From contig JARKIF010000012.1 of assembly GCA_029378245.1 (NCBI GenBank), positions 496,001 through 560,000 of the forward strand: a stretch of DNA of 64,000 bases, written 5' to 3'. This DNA is from Roridomyces roridus (Eukaryota > Basidiomycota > Agaricomycetes > Agaricales > Mycenaceae). The translations under genes and the position numbers were made by a program. Numbering within the stretch: position 1 is the stretch's first letter; the number at the start of each line of letters is the position of its first letter. Of the stretch, positions 36,093 through 48,848 are shown piece by piece. The notes below the pieces were generated by a model. The model ran no database searches. It was not told the origin of the DNA and was given only the letters and a program-made list of their open reading frames with translations.

Positions 36093-36301
36093 TTTCTTAA
36101 CTTCTGTGAAGCAGCAATTGGACCTAAAACCGTCCGCAAGTGATTTCGAAACCAACTCTTCGAAATGCACCAGAAAGTGAACGGGGAAACAAAGTTTTGC
36201 CATGGTGATCACTATCACTGCTGCACCGAAGTTTGTGTGCCCCACAAGAACCTACAGCACACTCAAAATCTGTTGTTCAGACATACAAAATACAATTCAT
36301 A

Positions 36302-38012
36302 CTACATCTCCAACATCCGCAGCGCATTCTGTATTGACCCATCCACCGACGTTGCCCACGCTAAACATGGTCAGCACAATACAACGACATGCAAGACACG
36401 CACCCCACTCCCAATTCTTGACCACGAGACCATGCAGCTTCTGCAAACGATCCCAAAGCTGCGTGCCTTGGCAGCGCTCAAAGTCGTGCCCGACACCATC
36501 GGCGGAGAAACTAAAGTACCTCCCATTCAGACGCGAGGACTCTTGTACGCCGAGGGCTGCCGGTCGTCGGATCTCGTCGTGAATGCGTAAAGCCCGTGCT
36601 AGAGTCTCGCGCGTCGTTGACGGGTGGCCGAGGACGGTGGCGAGGATGTAGGCGTCCTATCACCATTAGTAAGACCCATGGAATGTGACGAAGCTTACCT
36701 CGATGGCCTGGCCCGCACCAGAACTGAAGAAGCGTAAGAACAGGTCGTTCCGTAGCGGGATACTTACCCTTGGTGTGGAGTCATTGCATGCGCCGCATCA
36801 CCGATGAGAACCGTCCGTCCAGAAACAAACGACCGCAAAGGCCTCACGGTATGAACCGCCCACCTCAAAGGCTTGTCGACGCACTGTGAACGATGAGATG
36901 AATCAAAAAAGCCAGAGGGCGCTCACATGCATGAGCGCCTGCACCTCGGGCTCCCAATGGGCAAACGTCTGTATAAACTGAGACTTGTCGCTCGGTCCCA
37001 CCCAAGGCCCATTGAAGCGCGTGTTCTCGAGGTCGTTCCGGCAGGTGAAAGCTACAAAGTTGACCATCTTGCCTTGCGAGATCGGATACGCGATGATGTA
37101 CTGCAAGGATGAGTGAAATTCTAGAAAGAAAAAACGCAGCACATACGCCGTGCTTTCCGAGATACTGGGTGGGCGTCGTAAGGACCCGATGGCCGGGTGC
37201 ACAAGCTTGTAGCCGCTCCGCTGGAATAAGGGAGCGGTAGGCAATGTCTCCGCTCCAAACAGGTTCGATGCACGAGGCCACTTCCGCCGCTTCTCGCGCG
37301 CGGCCCTGAGCCTGCATCCAACTGGCACGCTCGTTCAACATCGTCCCGCGCACCGCCGACTTGAGACCATCCGCACCAACGAGCACGTCGCAGAACACAC
37401 GGCTCCCGTCCTCAAACAGGAGTTCCGTGGGCCCGCCTTCGCGTTGCGCGTAGGAGCGGAGACGCTTGGAACACGCTATTCGACAGGATTTCGGTAGGTG
37501 ACGCAGGAGAACCTTCTGAAAATCCGCCCGATGCAATGTTAGCAAGGCACCTGTCAAACTAAGCCCGTGAATCGACACGGAGCTAAGGGCGCCACTCACC
37601 GTTGGTGATGAGGGTCGAGAAACTGAAACCGGCTTGTTGATCGCTTTTTCTATAAGTGAAACCGTGCACTGGGGGCTCTTGTTGGAAGGAGAGAATGGAA
37701 TAGGAAAACCAGGCACCGTACCTGGACCCTCCAGTGGCTTCTTCTCGCACGTCATCAGAAGATCGTCCTCAAGCCCGAGCATCCGAAGGATCTTCCAGGG
37801 TCGCGGAAAAACGCCGATGCCCGCACCGACTTCAGCGAGAGACGTCGCGGCCTCGTAGACTTCCACGTCGATGTCAGGATACTGGGAGAGCGCGAGGGCC
37901 AGGGTGAGACCGCCGATTCCTGCACCACTGGAGGGCGTCGATCAGCGGCGATAGCGAGGACCAGGATTGCGCACCATATCGCTACTTTGAGTCGTTTGGG
38001 GGAAGTTGCCAT
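36302..38012 (-). CDS. FAD-dependent monooxygenase (salicylate hydroxylase-like)
   Basis: Nine exons (38012-37975, 37927-37722, 37668-37600, 37550-37147, 37100-36927, 36883-36768, 36723-36699, 36656-36404, 36360-36302) join to 447 residues with no stop. The FAD-binding start is KVAICGAGIGGLTLALAL. The aromatic-hydroxylase DG motif appears in VLVGADGLKSAVRG. The second FAD site is GDAAHAMTPHQGSGAGQAIE. The tail KNWEWAWATSVDG is typical of salicylate 1-monooxygenase-like proteins. These soluble enzymes use NAD(P)H and O2 to hydroxylate aromatic acids or polyketide-like substrates. It could act in aromatic catabolism or in tailoring of a secondary metabolite. A TATATAA-like box lies about 45 bp upstream. 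All splice phases fit, so the gene looks functional. Confidence 0.9.
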
Positions 38013-40918
38013 GGATGAACGAGTTGTGAGGGTGGCATCTTCATTTCATCCATCTTATATGAGCCGTCGGAAGGCGCGGTTTTGACGGACTGGCGATAGG
38101 CACTCGAGGCGGCAAATTAAGCGAGCAAGTGACCAGATTGAGAGGACGGCCGAATACCCACGATTTAGTCGCATTTGCCTCCGGAGAGTTTCTTTCTCTG
38201 TTTGTCAAGTGACTTCATGGGCAAACCGCGGTTTCAGCGCATGCAAGTGGGAAAATGGCGATCCGAGTTCATTGTGGGTCTGAAAGAGGGGAATAGCAGG
38301 TGATCCGGCTTGATGGAAGTGATGCAGGGTAATCTCGGGGAGAACTTAAGAGTTTCGTCGGTAATCGCACATCTGCCCCATTCTATTTCCTGTGGGTCAA
38401 GGACCACTAATTGTTCAATATTCACCACAAATCCTGTTGTCTATTTTTTGACATGTTCTAGATCCCGTTCATTGAATATGAGAACCCGACGGCGGAAATT
38501 GCACTCCGTCCAAAACGCTCACGAACTCGAGAAGACTGACTGACAATATTCTGAGTGACCGTGGGCTAAAGTATGCCATACCTCCTGTCGATCTACGCAG
38601 TTGGCCGCGGGACCGTTCGTTTCGCAGCCACGATCCCGTCGTGGTTCGAATTTTACTGCTACCGACTGACCAAGTTGGACACAACTTTCGTCAGCAGAAG
38701 AACGGCCCACAAAATATTGAATAACCGGTAGAAGACTTCCTTCTCATTATCCACTCTGAGAAAACACCCTGATAAACAAAATAGGACCCACGTTGGAATC
38801 GCTCCAAAGTACCCATTGGTGGGTCTCTGTCGGCGTTAGACAATCGAGAGGCCACCGAACCCCTCTCTACTGTGAATCCCCTCAAGTCGAACTCTATGAC
38901 CTGCCCAATAGTATCTTGTCACCCTCTCCGTGATTTTCGTGCCAGGTGCGGTCTAGACCGCCAGGTCCTCTGCACACCACGCGCTTGCAATCTTCATTAA
39001 AACCCGAACCCGCCGATGCACCGTACAGCTCCCGCACGAACGTTCAGGATATGACGATTTGCGCCCGAACGGCGTGTTATCTGCCCAGCGATACCGGGCT
39101 CGACGGAGCGTCGCTCACAGAACGGGGGAGCCCTTTCGCGCGCTGGATTCGGAGTGGTCCTAAATAAATTGCAACTTAGTAGTAATTTCCCGCATGCATG
39201 CCAAGAAGGTCAACTCCCTGCCAGAAAGACGTTGAACCAGAGGATTAGATTTGGTACCAAAGTAGTGGCATGGCCGACTAGAAACTGTATGCAGACTGGC
39301 ATGCCGGGGGCAACTGGCAACTAGTTTCTGGGCCGAGCGATGGCCGGGCGACGCAGCAGAGTAGACTATGACGTCGTCGTGGCGTAGTCGATGAAGTGCC
39401 TTTCCAGAAGGCACCGCAGATCCCTCGTCGGCCCTGAAGCGTCCGGGTCCGAGTCCCGAACTGATTCCAGTGGACGAGTTACTCCGAAGCAAGCGGGACG
39501 AGTATCACTGATAAATACACAGACTCGAGAAAAGAACGGAGGGTGCGACGAGTGTCATTTTGCGGCGGCGCGAGCGAGTCGGCTTGGAAACGAGAAAAAA
39601 ACGGGCTTGCGGTTCTGTCGTTCCAAAGTGAACAAGCCCAGCCATGCGGTCGGTCGAAATTGCACCCACTATCCCATCCGAACTGGGGCTCATAAAAGGA
39701 GCAGAACGTGGCTCGCATGTGTACCATGGGTGATAGCAGCCGGGAAGATGATACATTTCAGGGCCATTTCGTGGAAAGAAAACAAACTGAAGAGGTTCTC
39801 TCTCCAACAAGAACGCCAGGCAAGAGGAAAAAGAACTCACAAGGTGGTGCTGGCGAGAGGTATCGTGCCTAGACCAAGTTTAGACCACATAGCCTAAGCT
39901 TTTCTGGGATATCTAATCCATGCTCGGATACTGCCCGCAAATCCTCCTATGAACCTGGCGCCTGTGGAACCGACATGAAATTAAAACTGAAGAATGGGGA
40001 TGACATTGAGATGGCTCTTCGGACGATTGTGTGGATGCGACAAGAGAGTCCGGCGCCGTCGCCATTTGTCTGGTGAAATCAGTTAGCACATAGATTTCTT
40101 CAATGCTGCATACCAAATATTTTTCGCCTCCACAGTCTTGCTCATACGGCCTAGACCTAGACCCACCTCTTGAAGCTTCTCGCCTTCTCTCGGTCCGCAA
40201 GTCCGTTATTAATTGACCTTTTAGCGCTTCAGCCACTCGCAAGTCGACGTCGCCTTCGTTGTCTGTCCAGTTGTCATCTCCGAAGCGACAAAGCGACGAG
40301 TCCGCGGGCATAAACCTTCGACGTCCTTTAATTTCCGCGAAGCCTGTCGTGCTTGTCAGCTAATGTCGAAATCCCGACGACGGTCCAGGATGCGCGTGGG
40401 CGGCTGGAGCCGAAGTCGCTCCCGAGACTTTGTTGCCAATTGCAGCGTCTATTGCATGCAGACCCTGTAGCTCAGCGGATGGCCTTCAAACCGTCTTAGC
40501 ATGGGGATCCGCCCGACGCCGCCCGCACCCTCGGACTCCGTGAGCAAAGGGTCTGGGTCTCATCCGACAGACCTAGCGATGGAGAGACGGCCACGAGGCT
40601 GGATCATCTGGGCTTAGATTCAAAGCAAGCGAGAACAGCCGGTCGTCGGTCATAGGACATGCATTGGGCTGAGTCTCGGTGTCCTTAGCGAGCGAGCGGG
40701 CGCGAGAGTACATTGACCAGAATGTCTTTCCAGAAGCCCTCCGTTCCTCGGGCCCGTGACGCCGCCTCTTCAAGGGTAAGAGCAGAAGCTCATGCGTGCA
40801 GATGGCCACCAATGTCGTCAAGGCCCCGCGTCGACCGTGCGAGAACACGAAAAGGGTATGCATGCATGCAGGTATGCCCATTCATTAAACCCGTACGTGG
40901 TCAGTCTACCATACCTAC
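38013..40918. other. Gene-poor stretch, nothing recognised
   Basis: Apart from the promoter of the FAD monooxygenase at the left edge I see no gene, RNA or repeat. Open frames, including a 168-codon plus-strand one at 39391-39897, have no domain and no coherent splice sites. A 7-bp complementary pair near 40460 and 40554 resembles tRNA acceptor ends but has no T-arm. Confidence 0.45.
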
Positions 40919-42250
40919 TTACCACCCGAATATCATCTCCGACACCTGTCCCAGCATGCCCTTGCCCCCCGGAGTACCAGGAGCGCTTGCAGCGTCAGGA
41001 GGTGGTACTGAAGCGGCACTTGCCCAACTGGGCGTCTGTGGCGCCGCCGCTGCCGGCTTGGGAGCGCTTGAAGCTGAGCCTCCAGCCCCCCGCCTAAACG
41101 CAGACGCAGACGGGGCGAGCTTGATTGGTGTCCCGAAAGTGGCCCCAAACGCAGAAGTAGACGCAGCAGGGCCTGTGCCTGGAGTAGGGCTGGGAGAGTC
41201 GACTGCCATGGCGCTCATGTCTGCATCGAAAGGCGAGCTGTGTCTCACGGGTTGGCTAAGCAGAGCCTCTGCCTGCGCAGCGTCCTAGCTCATCTCAGCG
41301 AGACGAAGAGGTAAGAAGGGTTAGAATACGCACTGCCCATTTCGCCCCTACCATCCAGGATCCACCGAGGACCTCCCCATTTTTGCGGACAGCCCGCATG
41401 GCGTCCGCAGGGTCCTTGTACCCGATCTTGAAGCAGTTGAGAATGTCGGCATGCGGATCGGGGTCTGAAGCGTCGCCGAGGGACTTGAAAAACTCGACCG
41501 TCAGGCTGTACTTGTCCGATGGGTAGCCAAAGACGATTATGTAGAGCATCGTCGACGGAGAGGACTGAGCTGTCGGGGAGGGCTTTGGGCGCGCTCGCGC
41601 GAAGGAGGAGTTGAGTGTAGATCCCTACGAGCAGCCATTGCATTTAGAGGAGGGTCTAGACACGAAAAACGACTGACGCGTGGCTGGAATTGGGACGAGC
41701 TCATGTCGGCGTACTTTTCCGTTGGGATGTCGTTCACAGACATCATGGGTGGCGCATCCTCGTCTGCGAGCGTCTGGCGCTGTCTGTGGCCATATGAGAC
41801 TCGGGACACGGGAACGACAAAGCTGACGCACCGTGTGCTCTGGAACATGGAATCCATCCCAAAATCGGACGCTGGCCCCCGAGAGAAGGCGTGGTTCATC
41901 TTGGCCTTTGTCTGCACCACGGGCGCTTCATCCACGCGCTGAGCTCCGGTCGGAGAGTTCTACAGCAAGGATTCAATACGAAGAAAGAGTCATGTTAGGT
42001 GGCATACGTTGGACTGGGACGCGGACTGTCGTGAAAGAGGTCAACAGATGGCCGGAGAGATATGCTTAAGACGTACCATAAGGTACCCGGACTGGTAGTG
42101 GCTCCTGGACTGCGTGAGGGTATCCGTGAAAGACGTGGACAGAGGGCCACCCGTGCTGGTTCCTGCCCAGTTGTTAAGATTTGGGTTGTGGTTATGGTGG
42201 GCGTTGGATGTCGAGGCCATGCCGGCCACGGTAAACGGCGTCGGAGGCAT
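40919..42250 (-). CDS. NUP53: Nucleoporin Nup35/Nup53
   Basis: Five exons (42250-42077, 41959-41832, 41783-41678, 41624-41334, 41284-40919) join in frame to 354 residues. The Nup35-type RRM (MPPN) domain lies at about residues 155-235, with LYIIVFGYPSDKYSLTVEFF, then DILNCFKIGYKDP and EVLGGSWMVGAKWA. The N-terminal part is disordered (MPPTPFTVAGMAS, then Asn/Thr-rich). The C-terminus is Ala/Pro-rich and ends in MLGQVSEMIFGW, matching the amphipathic helix with which Nup53/Nup35 binds the nuclear pore membrane. The protein links the inner ring to the membrane. The start at 42250 gives a phase-consistent first exon; an internal Met ten residues later is possible. It is a housekeeping gene. Confidence 0.88.
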
Positions 42251-42812
42251 CAAGGAGGAGGCAGAACGCGTTTGTGACAAAAGGCACAAGAACTTCCCGA
42301 TTTGGAAACCGCTTTCAGACTCATGCCACAAAAATCGAGAAGCCGTCCTCGCTCACCAACGTCTAGCCTTTCAGGACCAATGTCGCCTCTATATCTACCG
42401 CCGCATGCGACCTAGGTGAGGTCCGCTGCGCTCGGCGATAAGTGTGGACTCTTGTCTTGTAGGTCCGCATTCATGATTCGATTGGGACAATGGCTGTTTT
42501 CCTTCATCTCAGTCTCTCCGTCCGCGTCGCTACGGCTTCTCCAATACACACCAGTGGATAACCTCCTAGAGCTCGAGCAAGGGTCTGCAAGGGTTTTGGA
42601 ATACATAGGTGTGCTCTGGATGTCTCCCCACTAATCTTCCCGTCTGGCTCTTCGTGCATCTTGAACCTTCGCCGACCCAATTCCCTAGGCCATCCGTCTA
42701 GCCATAACTACAGCCTCGGTGTCCTGCTCCTCTCCCGGGAGAACCCCCATCGTAATCTTGGATTCCGTCTAATTTTCTCATCTCCGTCGTTCCCCCGAAA
42801 GCCGCCATCAGT
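42251..42812. other. Intergenic: Nup53 promoter and 3' flank of F-box gene
   Basis: No supported coding sequence, RNA gene or repeat was seen. Confidence 0.4.
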
Positions 42813-44147
42813 TTACAACGCGTCCCAAAAAGCGGCCCATCGCCGATCCTGCGTGGCTGCAGCTACAACCAAAAGATCCTCTAGCGCCTTGACATCGTGC
42901 TCTTGGCCCGGAAGAGTCCCTTCGTAAGCTTGGATTCCTTTATAATGGTCCAGGTGCAATGGCAAGTATCGATACTGTGGAGTTGCGCCGGCCGGCGGTC
43001 CAAAAGGGGCTCTGCAACTGAAGTAAAAGCTCTCCAATACCGTGAGCTCATCCATGAAGCGCTTGAAGACCACATGCCACAAAAGTGGTACGCCCTTCAG
43101 CTCGCTCTCGTGCATGAGGATATAACAGCCCCGCAGTTCGAGCTCTGTGAGCGTCGCTTTGTGGAGGAGAATGAATCCCAGGGTGTTGTGAATTTCGTGA
43201 TTCAACGCAGTCGTCACGGGTGTGGGGAATGCCAACGAGGTCAATTCGAGGGATGTCAGGTGAGTGAGTGGCGCAGTCTCCGGAATCCATGCAAGCAATG
43301 CAAGTGGCCGTCGATGCAAGTCGTCGCAGTCTCCAAGCCGCAGTGCGGTGATAGATGTGGCGTTGCTGAGTATATGCGACATACTGCTGTGCCAGAACCT
43401 GTCGAGATTTCCCTTGAAACCTCGATTTGCACTGTTCTCGATATGCTGTTGGTTCGAGCCAAGGCCGCGCTTGGAACAGCGAAAAGTGATCCAGAGGGAT
43501 TTCAAGGAGCGAAGGAATCTGTGGAACTCTGCCCGCAGATAAACTTCGCGCGCCAAAGGGATCAATCCGTGAATGTATGTAGAGGGAAATAGACGTGGAT
43601 GGAGGATGTGACGATATTGCTCCCAGTATGTCTGACTGTCGACATGCTGGATATGACGAACCATCGTCGTCGTCGGCCGGCATGATGCAGAAGAAGTATA
43701 GCGAGATGCATTCGAGCTTGGGAAAACTGCCGAGCCCAGAGAATGCTGTGACTAAACCATCTCTCAGAGCGGCCACATCCTCTTCACCTGGACACGGGAG
43801 GAATTAGCGTGGATGCCATACGCGTCAACTTGAATGTACTCGCCCAAAGAATAGCAAACGATGGGCCAGAGCGATTCCAATGTGGGCCGGAATGTCACCC
43901 GGTGAACCGCAGATGTGATCGATTCGTCGCAACTTTGAAGAAAGCGAAAGGCCTTTGCACTTTGAAGGCTGCTATCGACCACGATATTCCTAAATGCAAT
44001 GGGTGTCACCACCGACCGGAAAGCTTTCGAGACAAGTCGCAGGGAAATCAGATATAAGAAGCCCAGGACGTGGCGCTCCGAATCCGCGGAAACTGGTGGC
44101 AGATGGGCAACGATGCGCTTCACAGTTTCTATGGATAGACGGTCCAT
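42813..44147 (-). CDS. F-box-like protein with leucine-rich segments
   Basis: The N-terminus (MDRLSIETVKRIVAHLPPVS onward, with LRLVSKAFRSVVTPIAFRNI) is an F-box-like helix set, which in SCF ligases binds Skp1. The later part (ITALRLGDCDD, LTSLELTSLAF, TLTELELRGCYIL) has leucine-rich repeats like the large F-box families of Agaricomycetes. The simplest model is exon 1 44147-43788 and exon 2 43646-42813, with an AG-GTGAAG donor and a phase-0 acceptor, about 398 residues. The 141-nt intron is long for this genome and reads as plausible protein (DGLVTAFSGLGSFPKLECIS) in another frame. Two compensating one-base shifts in a longer exon cannot be excluded. The substrate target is unknown. Confidence 0.6.
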
Positions 44148-47083
44148 GTTCGTGAGGACTCAGAGCAAGAGAAAACGTGTCTGCAGCCTGGAAGGCACGT
44201 GTTGCTTGCTGTCGGGCGCCGTTATCTCAGAGTCACTGCTCTGATTTGGGTCTGATGATTGCGTCCGTCGGCTTCCGGTGGGATTCAGAACAAGTGAAGG
44301 GGTGCATGGCAGGAAGCCTCAAAAGGACATTCAGGCCTCAAAGAACCAGGTACGATTCCGTACGACCAAAGAATCAGATCACCAGCTTGCTTTTGTATCT
44401 CGGACCCGGAGAAGTAGGGCTGGAACCGGGATCAATGACAGTCCGATGTGTGACCATCATGATCAGTGCGGAGCGCGTAACGGGAGCCGAGCCAGTGCCC
44501 CAAACGGGATGCCCGATCGATCGCACCAGCCCGCGAGCCACGCCGTCTCCCCGAGGCACAGCGCTCGACAACGCCGACGAATGAATGCGTGCCGGAGAGA
44601 GAGGAAGGATGACACGTGGGGAGCTCGGAGGGAGGGAAACAAGAAAAATGGAAGGGCGCGCGAGCAAATGAAATAGGGAGGCAGTACACCTGCACCAAAG
44701 GTGCCGGTGGACTCCAGAGGGATTCGGGACGACAAAGAAAGGGTAGGTGGAGGGCAAGTGTGGAGGAAATATATCTATTCAATCGTGAAATGCGCGCCGA
44801 ATCGCGCCGGAAGCATAACCAAGGCATTGCCAAAGATATGTCCGCAACAAGTGCCGGCTGCATCTACCAGGTGCTACTGCACACCGCTGTACACCACCGA
44901 AAAACGTGCAGCAAAGAGGTGCTGACGTGCCGAGGAAAGAGCGCCGGGAGGGTGCCCCACAAATTGCACCACGAGACGCGGGGAGCAACAAAATCAATGA
45001 CAAGATATTGTCAATTGAGGCCTCCGCGCAAGTTGTAGCTTGCAGCGGGTAAAACTCGGGGAGGGGAGGTGTGGGGGGAATGGTGGGGAAGAGGAAAGTG
45101 AATGGTTTCCGAGGAAAGAGAAGGCGGCCCCAAAGTGACGGAAATGCAAGTACTCACTCTGTAGCCACCACAAATGATCCAAGCATAAGGGCTCCTCCAG
45201 CTGAATGCCACATCGTTCGCAGCGAGAAAGACGAGCAAGGAGAGGGTGTGTGAGAAGAGGGTAGGTCAAGTCGATGCAATTGTCGAGGGAGAGGTAGCCT
45301 GAGGTAGCAGATCAGGTCAGACAGCCGTTACGATAGCCTCGGAATCAATACCCAATATCCCCGAGCTCGCTGCTAAGCATTTGGCAGCGGCAAGTCGGGC
45401 GCCAGATCCTGTACAGCATGCCGTGCGATGCCCGCCGCGTACATTTAGCGGGACTGTGCTTTTTCATGCGTTGGCATCCGTGGGACCCGAGCCAAAAATT
45501 CACCACACTCGTCGCAGGCCTGAAAAATGACAGTCCAAGCGAGATAAAGTCAGTCCAGACGAGATAATGGACAGTCCTTGTGCCGCGCCGGGATATCCGT
45601 CAGTTCCGTCAGTTCAGGCCATCCGTGTGATCTGGCTAACAATTGGAGTACAACGGTACGATAAACCCTATTACTCACATGAATACACCAGTCAGTGTTG
45701 TGCTCAGAGATGTATTCTCAATATACCGGAAGAAAGTGATGTGTGCCAAGTCGGCGTGCGACGCGTTTTTGGACGCGTTATTTGCTCAGGTTGTGTTGAT
45801 GATGTATATCCACTTGTCCGCTCCCACCATGACGGCTTCATTTCTGGTGCCCATCGTCTGTTCCCAGCTCGGAGATGATAGAGAGGGAAGGGAGCCTTTT
45901 CGTTTGCATGCATCTCCGGCTGGTTTATGTCTTCCTAAGACACCTGAACGACCAACGGCGCAGTGATTGGTCAGGTCGATCCTGTCCTTCCTCGTATCGA
46001 GTTCTCAGACGCTGATGTATCAACGAGCGGAGGTTGGCTGCAGATACGGACGTTAAACACGACACCTCAGGTCCTCTGTTCAGGTCCTCTGTTCTCTGTC
46101 CGTACACGGTGCGTGGTTGTTGCTTCACCCTTCCGGCAAATACTCATCCCTGCCATACTCAGGCTCCGCCCATTCGTGCGCCTCCGACGCGCCTCCGAAC
46201 TTGATGCTTGTCCACGAGCCTCCGTCCTCTGTCTCTCATCATTGCTTCCCAGCCGTTGCTATCCGCGGTTCCTCGACTCGCACTCACCCTTTCAAGGTAT
46301 GTCCACTTTTCAATTCGCTCGTTGGCGCTGATATGCCCTACATTAAGCTGCATACCCAAAGGGTGCGCTGCTCTCTGTCTCTGTCATCACGGAGCAGGAC
46401 ACGTGGGCATACTGTACGACGGTCTCCATTTGGATTACACAGCGTTCGCGGATGGTGATTTGCGAATGTCGCCCTTTTACGAGACATTGACATGAAACTT
46501 TCAAACAGATGTAGTCCTCATACCACGCGGCCGTCCGACCGCGCCGCCGCCGCCGCCAACTGCTGATGTGCTTGCGGATGGATGGGAGGATGATGATCGA
46601 GGAGGTAAGTCGGCGTGCTCGCAGCCCTCTCCCGGATGTGCTGATTTTAGGGCAGAGTCACGTTTGTCACCATGCCGCGCGTGGTTCTCGGCCGGTTAGC
46701 GGATGTGAAGAGTGGGTTCCGTGTTCTTAATGGGTCTTGATGCGCTTAGACGCGCATCTCTCACCTCCAGGACCGCGTCTTTGGGCGAGCCTGGAGAACA
46801 GCCAGTTGTGGGTCCATCCCTCTCTGTGATTTTTGCTCGTGGTGCTGATTATTTATTCTGTCTCAAGCTTGATTTGTTACACATTCACCAGCGGCGTTGT
46901 AGCCCCAAGTCCAGCGCCTCGCTTGCAGTGGATTGGCAACTGTTAGCCGTAGCTCCGGGCCCTGAGAGGCAGGGATGCACACCCGCCCGTCTTCTTTTTC
47001 CGCCGCCCTCTATTCAGGTTTGTCACTTTGTGTACATACTCGATCGTTCGTAGACAGGGGCAATATACACCTTTTCCGAAACC
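44148..47083. other. Gene-poor stretch with short direct repeats and exon-like fragment
   Basis: No complete gene is supported. A tandem pair of 20-mers (CAGTCCAAGCGAGATAAAGT and a variant) lies at 45531-45570. A possible orphan exon at about 46509-46604 (VVLIPRGRPTAPPPPPPTAD onward) ends at a GTAAGT donor and may be a remnant or an upstream exon of the recombinase gene. Nothing else was recognised. Confidence 0.4.
45531..45570. repeat. Two tandem 20-bp direct repeats
   Basis: CAGTCCA-(AG/GA)-CGAGATAA is repeated head to tail and is followed by a further partial ACAGTCC. The pair lies upstream of the recombinase gene and next to ATGACAGTCC (45527-45536), which recurs inverted at 50869-50878. 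Confidence 0.55.
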
Positions 47084-48796
47084 ATGTCGTCTGAGGGCCA
47101 GGCGCTACTCGACACCCTGAAAAACACCATCTACGCCGGCAATGAAGATCAACCTCATCCCAACGACATTCAAGACGACCTTGAGGCCGAGGGGGAAACA
47201 TTCGCCGAAGATGAGGAGAACGGAGACAAGTTAGGCGGGAGCGGGGAGAAAGGAGACAAATCGAGCGGAGGCAATATGATGGACATAGCCGAGTTGCAGG
47301 GTGTCCTTGCGGAGGCGTCAAAGGGTGTCACTGAGGACACGGACAAGGAATATAAACGGCAAGTGTTTATTTACTTTTAACAATCGTGCGGCTAACAGAC
47401 TTTAGGTTGATGAACAAATGCCGTGAATATCTCATCTCGGTGAAGCTGATCAAGCCCGGCGACGCGTTCTTCACCAAGAATCCGGGTGATCTCACTCCGC
47501 TGTGCATCTGCCTCTGGATAATGAGCGAGTTGAGTTGCTTCTGCTCCCTTGACAATTAATTACCAACTTGTCTCATCAGGTGCGATGAAATCAACCCGGA
47601 TGGGACGGCAAAACCGCACACTGTGACTCGGAACGGATACGTGCATGCCCAGAAAATGCGGGCAGCTATGACCTACGCGTTCGGCCGTATTCACGGGCTG
47701 GGGTCTTTAACCTGGCACAAAAGTGAGGTCAATGGTCGGATGGTGGGTAATCCCTCTGTATCCGATACGGTGGCAATATACATGACCAGTTTGCGCCGCC
47801 GTAAGGTCAAGTTCTATCTAGCTCTGTCGGGATTCGGCTTATTGATGTATGATATATCAGGTCCGTGCTGGGCAAACTGCAACTAGCTCCCGAGCAATAA
47901 CCGCGGCAAGTTCAGCCGGTCATTTTTATAATGTGTGCTGAGGAACTTCAGGACATTATCCGCGATCTCTACAATTACAATCATCAGCCGGGCGTGGGCG
48001 ATATCAACTCGTACACCCCCGGCAAGCGTTCCGCGCCCAAGAAGGATCACGAATGGGCTGGCGGCCGTGCACGGAGACTACTCCAGTGTACCTATGTCCT
48101 AGCCTTTCTCTGTCTCCTCCGCTTCGATGAGGTTCTGAAGATACAACTCGAAGACATTGAGTTTGTGAGCCCGATCTGTGTCAAATTGACGCTGCCCTTT
48201 CGCAAGACACATCAATTTGGCAGTGAGTCTTTCGTTTCCATTCCATGCAACACTCATTCACGGTCATGCAGATGTCCAACCATTTTATCTGTACCTGCTT
48301 CCTGAGCCTCTTGCCTACCTTTGCCCGGTCCGTGCCCTTGCTGAATGGCTGGAGGTCCTTGAGGCCGCAGGCGTATACGACGGCTATCTGTTCCGTAAGG
48401 TCGGTGCAAGTGATCGTATATCTGTTGACAATGAGCATATGGTACGAGCGGATCTCTCATCTATTTGAATTGGCTGATTTTTGTGAATAGACGAGTGAAA
48501 CATTTTTGGAGATGTTTCGAAACAACCTGGTGGATATCCGCATCTTTCCTGCTCCTTACGGGACCCACTCATTTCGTCGCGGAGGATGTCAGTGGTTGTA
48601 CACCACCTGCCGCTGGGGACTTCGGCGTATCTGTGATTGGGGTGGATGGAGTACAGATTTCAGCAGCATGACGATTGTCAAGTATTTGATATCTTACGCT
48701 GACGATCCGCAGGAGAAACGGGAGGATTTCATGAATCCCAATCGTGCGCCGTCTGTGAAGTGCTACACATGCGGTCACAGCTGCCATTGTATTTGA
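47084..48796 (+). CDS. Tyrosine recombinase-like protein (possible mobile element)
   Basis: Seven exons (47084-47358, 47406-47528, 47580-47805, 47861-47905, 47943-48222, 48272-48441, 48491-48796) join to 474 residues. Two introns use GC donors with the full GCAAGT consensus (47359 and 47906); without them the frame breaks. The catalytic half shows the first Arg in LLRFDEVLKIQ, the HxxR box in GTHSFRRGGCQW, a Trp at the second His/Trp position in CDWGGWS, and a Tyr in TIVKYLISY. This is the R-HxxR-W-Y layout of tyrosine recombinases, as in Cryptons and related fungal elements. The N-terminal 90 residues are acidic. A Cys motif CYTCGHSCHC closes the protein. It is convergent with a SAP-domain gene 52 bp away, so the two may form one unit. 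A function in transposition is inferred. Confidence 0.74.
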
Positions 48797-48848
48797 ACTA
48801 TATGCCGAACTTGAACTCGTAGTCTAATTAATTATTAATGGAATATAG

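Noticed and set aside
39391..39897. 168-codon plus-strand frame
   Set aside because: Composition looks random, no motif is seen, and there is no promoter or splice support.
40460..40554. tRNA-like candidate with complementary AGACCCT/AGGGTCT ends and an A-box-like TAGCTCAGCGG
   Set aside because: There is no T-arm or B box before the 3' strand and no anticodon arm, so it is not a tRNA.
46509..46730. Exon-like segment with a GTAAGT donor upstream of the recombinase
   Set aside because: The next acceptor gives only short peptides in either phase and no start codon was found.
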